Source: Bacteroidota bacterium (GTDB taxonomy: Bacteria > Bacteroidota > Ignavibacteria > UBA10030 > UBA8401). Taken from it: a stretch of DNA of 8,453 bases. Below the pieces are notes generated by a model. The model saw nothing but the letters and a program-made list of their open reading frames with translations. It searched no databases and was not told the origin of the DNA. Numbering within the stretch: the first letter of the stretch is position 1; every line of letters begins with the position of its first letter. The stretch covers positions 1 through 8,453 of the forward strand of contig JAVBYA010000207.1 in assembly GCA_030824295.1 (NCBI GenBank), written 5' to 3'. The position numbers were made by a program, and so were the translations under genes. Shown one piece after another: positions 6,907 through 8,453 of the stretch.

Positions 6907-8250
6907 TTAATCCCGTGCGTTCACGCTCTTTGTAGAGAGCGGTCCGCCGGTTTCAATCACTCCGAACAGCACGGTAACATTCGCTGCAGTGATCGTGACA
7001 TTCGCGGTCCCGACGGTGGTTGTGGCATAGTTGCTCGGCATGACAGCGGTCACCGAATAGGTGCCGGGAGCAAGGCCGCCGAATGAATAGGCTCCGTTTG
7101 CATCGGTCACCGCGTTGGTCGAACCATTCAGGGTGATGGTGATTCCGGAAGCACCATTCTCGCCCAGATCGCGGACCGCATTGCCGTTCACATCGAAGTA
7201 CACGACTCCGGTGATGCTGTAGGTCGGCGGCGGCGGGATCAGCACGTAGCCGAAGACTGCCGTGACGCTGGAGGACGTGATCGTGACGTTCGCTGTTGCG
7301 GACGTGGACATCGTGTACCCGGTCACAGATGCAGCCGTGACGGTGTAGGATCCGGAGGTAAGACCGGAGAAACTGTATGCTCCATTAGCATCGGTCAGCA
7401 CAGAGCCGCCGCCGGTGAGGGAGACGGACACGTTGGCAAGGCCGGCTTCACCCGGTTCCTGCGTACCGTTGGAATTTGCGTCAACGAAAGCGACACCGTT
7501 GACGGAATAGGTCGGCGGGGGCGGCGGTGTATCCTCGATGCCGTAGCAGAATGTTGCGAACCACGAACCGTACCGGGGAGAAACGACCGTTCCGCCGTAT
7601 GCGGTCTCGGTCGAGCTGCAGCGGTTTCCGGAATATTTGCCCACGACTGCATGCGCAAGGAAGTGGACCGCTGTTCCGGGGGCCCATGTCTTCGGAACGG
7701 TATAGGTATGTGTAGTTACTCCGTTCGCATGTGTTGAATGATAATCATACTGACCCGGGGATCCGCGTTTGATATATTTTGATGTTGCGACATCCAGGTG
7801 CGTCTCTTTCAATTTCCACGAACCGGTGACGGTGTATTTCACATAAAGATTGTTCGCGTCTTCGGTCACCGTGACGCTGCCGGCGTTGTATTTCTTCCCG
7901 GCCCAGAGTGTCACGACACCATCCTCATCGCATGTTCCGCTTCCGCCGCCGCCGCAATTGTCATCATCATCATGGTCGCCGTCATGGTCATCACCGTCAT
8001 GATCATCATCATCATCATCACCGTCATGATCGCCGTCGCAATCGTCATCATCGTGGTCGCCATTGCGGTCGCAGTTATCGCCGCCATGTTTGTTGCCGTC
8101 ATAGTTCCGACCGTTGCTTCCTTTGGCCATCCGCGTGGAAGTGCTGGTTGCGGACTGAGCGTTTTGATCTGCGATCGGTTCGCTCGGCGTTTCGCAGCCG
8201 GCGAGTGCCAAGGCTACGATGATGAGCAGCAGCGCGTAAATTTTTTTCAT
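6907..8250 (-). CDS. Outer-surface lipoprotein with Asp/His-rich spacer and two SdrD_B-like modules
   Basis: The 447-residue product starts MKKIYALLLIIVALALAGC. It has a type II signal peptide with lipobox L-A-G-C, so Cys19 would be lipidated; Glu at +2 does not signal inner-membrane retention in the usual rule. Residues 51-105 are an Asp/His/Gly-rich spacer. Residues 112-240 form a beta-rich module with W-A-G-K near its start, SWKLKETHLDVA in the middle and TETAYGG near its end, a pattern I recognise from secreted proteins without a firm name. Two SdrD_B/carboxypeptidase-regulatory-like beta modules follow at 248-335 and 344-431. Each has a D-x-N-x-N-type calcium loop (DANSNG and DVNGNA) and DANGAYSFxGL, with PPPPP/PPPP linkers before each. 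No enzyme motif is visible. The ATG at 8248-8250 is chosen because it starts the signal peptide and follows a G-rich site; an in-frame upstream extension to 8298 runs through the -10 box. Its ligand and function are unknown; metal or calcium binding is inferred. Confidence 0.9.
   Translation of the reverse strand: MKKIYALLLIIVALALAGCETPSEPIADQNAQSATSTSTRMAKGSNGRNYDGNKHGGDNCDRNGDHDDDDCDGDHDGDDDDDDHDGDDHDGDHDDDDNCGGGGSGTCDEDGVVTLWAGKKYNAGSVTVTEDANNLYVKYTVTGSWKLKETHLDVATSKYIKRGSPGQYDYHSTHANGVTTHTYTVPKTWAPGTAVHFLAHAVVGKYSGNRCSSTETAYGGTVVSPRYGSWFATFCYGIEDTPPPPPTYSVNGVAFVDANSNGTQEPGEAGLANVSVSLTGGGSVLTDANGAYSFSGLTSGSYTVTAASVTGYTMSTSATANVTITSSSVTAVFGYVLIPPPPTYSITGVVYFDVNGNAVRDLGENGASGITITLNGSTNAVTDANGAYSFGGLAPGTYSVTAVMPSNYATTTVGTANVTITAANVTVLFGVIETGGPLSTKSVNARD
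6958..7509 (-). repeat. Two tandem SdrD_B-like modules in the lipoprotein
   Basis: The units at 7509-7246 and 7221-6958 (residues 248-335 and 344-431) share a sequence of landmarks. These are YS-[VI]-x-G-V-x-[FY], a calcium-loop D-x-N-x-N, G-E-x-G, a T-D-A-N-G-A-Y-S-F hairpin, G-[ST]-Y-[ST]-V-T-A and a closing TANVTIT. In the first loop a Glu (265) replaces the usual Asp of D-x-G-E; the second keeps Asp361. They are separated by a short proline linker. Confidence 0.8.
7936..8100 (-). repeat. GAT/CAT/GGT-rich low-complexity tract coding the Asp/His-rich spacer
   Basis: The tract encodes residues 51-105, dominated by Asp with interspersed His, Gly and four Cys (60, 71, 99, 107, the last just beyond it). 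It ends in a GGGG linker. The longest perfect run is six ATC units on the plus strand at 8002-8019, which codes Asp78-83; a shorter run of Asp codons covers residues 94-97. All units are trinucleotides, so length changes by slippage would stay in frame. Confidence 0.85.
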
Positions 8251-8259
8251 GATGAATGT

Positions 8260-8266
8260 TCCCCCG
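8260..8266 (-). promoter_or_regulatory. Ribosome-binding site of the lipoprotein gene
   Basis: A G-rich stretch, GGGGGAA on the minus strand, lies about 10 bases before the ATG at 8248-8250. It is a partial match to the Shine-Dalgarno sequence and the best one seen before any gene in this window. It supports the ATG at 8250 over the in-frame codons upstream. Confidence 0.5.
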
Positions 8267-8288
8267 TTGGTAAATGATTGACGGGTGA

Positions 8289-8317
8289 AAAATACCATAG
8301 GCGGGGAGGAATGTCAA
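8289..8317 (-). promoter_or_regulatory. Sigma70-type promoter of the lipoprotein gene
   Basis: On the minus strand a perfect -35 box, TTGACA (8317-8312), is separated by exactly 17 bp from TATTTT (8294-8289), a good -10 box. Transcription would start near 8282, giving a 5' leader of about 32 bases that includes the G-rich ribosome-binding site. The T-rich -10 region could also be read as a Bacteroidota-style -7 element. Confidence 0.65.
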
Positions 8318-8390
8318 TACAATAAACTTTAATAGATACGGAGATGGGTAACAAAATGTTGAAATCTGTTTGTTTTCGACAATTCGAATA

Positions 8391-8410
8391 ATTAGACTTC
8401 TCTTAGAAGT
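8391..8410 (+). repeat. Third copy of the ATTAGACTTCTCT motif, overlapping a small inverted repeat
   Basis: ATTAGACTTCTCT at 8391-8403 is identical, in inverted orientation, to the copy at 3405-3417. It overlaps a perfect inverted repeat, ACTTCT (8396-8401), CTT, AGAAGT (8405-8410). No gene is visible from here to the end of the window. It could be the first bases of a repeat or insertion element that continues beyond the edge. Confidence 0.4.
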
Positions 8411-8453
8411 GAAACGGGGAATTGCTCGAAAATAAGATGAATAGGGGACGTTC

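Noticed and set aside
7936..8100. Possible CRISPR-like array
   Set aside because: The repeats are short trinucleotides in frame with a protein; there are no 25-40-bp repeats separated by unique spacers.
7798..8277. Plus-strand frame with a long Ile/Val/Met run resembling a membrane segment
   Set aside because: The hydrophobic run is only the antisense reading of the GAT/CAT repeats that code the Asp/His spacer, and the frame covers the lipoprotein gene's own signal peptide.
8251..8298. N-terminal extension of the lipoprotein to base 8298
   Set aside because: The extra 16 residues would precede the signal peptide and would run through the predicted -10 box and transcript start; the ATG at 8250 follows a G-rich ribosome-binding site.

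Overview
This window carries four genes, all on the minus strand. Read in the direction of transcription (right to left) they are: a surface lipoprotein (8250-6907), a large secreted protein with three lamin-tail domains (6744-3439), the PII uridylyltransferase/uridylyl-removing enzyme GlnD (3149-627), and the N-terminal two thirds of glutamate racemase MurI (558 to beyond base 1). No tRNA, rRNA, CRISPR array, transposase gene or phage gene was seen.

The coding sequence is GC-rich and the intergenic gaps are much richer in AT. Several features point to a relative of the Bacteroidota/Chlorobi group, perhaps Ignavibacteria or a Kapabacteria-like lineage. The 1101-residue protein combines repeated CARDB-like and lamin-tail modules with a C-terminal FlgD/CHU_C-like domain of the kind found on type IX-secreted proteins. 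The lipoprotein resembles the large surface lipoproteins of these bacteria, and most start codons lack a good Shine-Dalgarno sequence. This placement is inferred from style and domain content; nothing in the window proves it.

Right part (8453-6834): the lipoprotein gene looks like an independent unit. It has a near-consensus sigma70-type promoter (TTGACA, 17 bp, TATTTT), a G-rich ribosome-binding site and a strong 9-bp GC stem terminator followed by a T run. Its product has a lipobox, an Asp/His-rich spacer, a beta-rich module and two SdrD_B-like calcium-binding modules. Middle (6744-3439): the secreted protein is an N-terminal jelly-roll-like domain, then three CARDB-plus-LTD units, then the C-terminal sorting-type domain. 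Both products are probably displayed outside the outer membrane, but the terminator between them argues for separate transcription.

Left part (3438-1): a 289-bp gap upstream of glnD contains a 43-nt interrupted hairpin, a 15-nt palindrome and a tandem motif that recurs in inverted orientation at the right edge of the window. glnD and murI are 68 bp apart and may be cotranscribed; the gap is AT-rich and made of short tandem repeats. These two are housekeeping genes, for nitrogen-status signalling and for D-glutamate supply to peptidoglycan. They have no obvious functional link to the surface proteins.

I did not find a clearly new multi-gene system. The most interesting items are the structured glnD upstream region, the dispersed intergenic motif and the Asp/His-rich lipoprotein.
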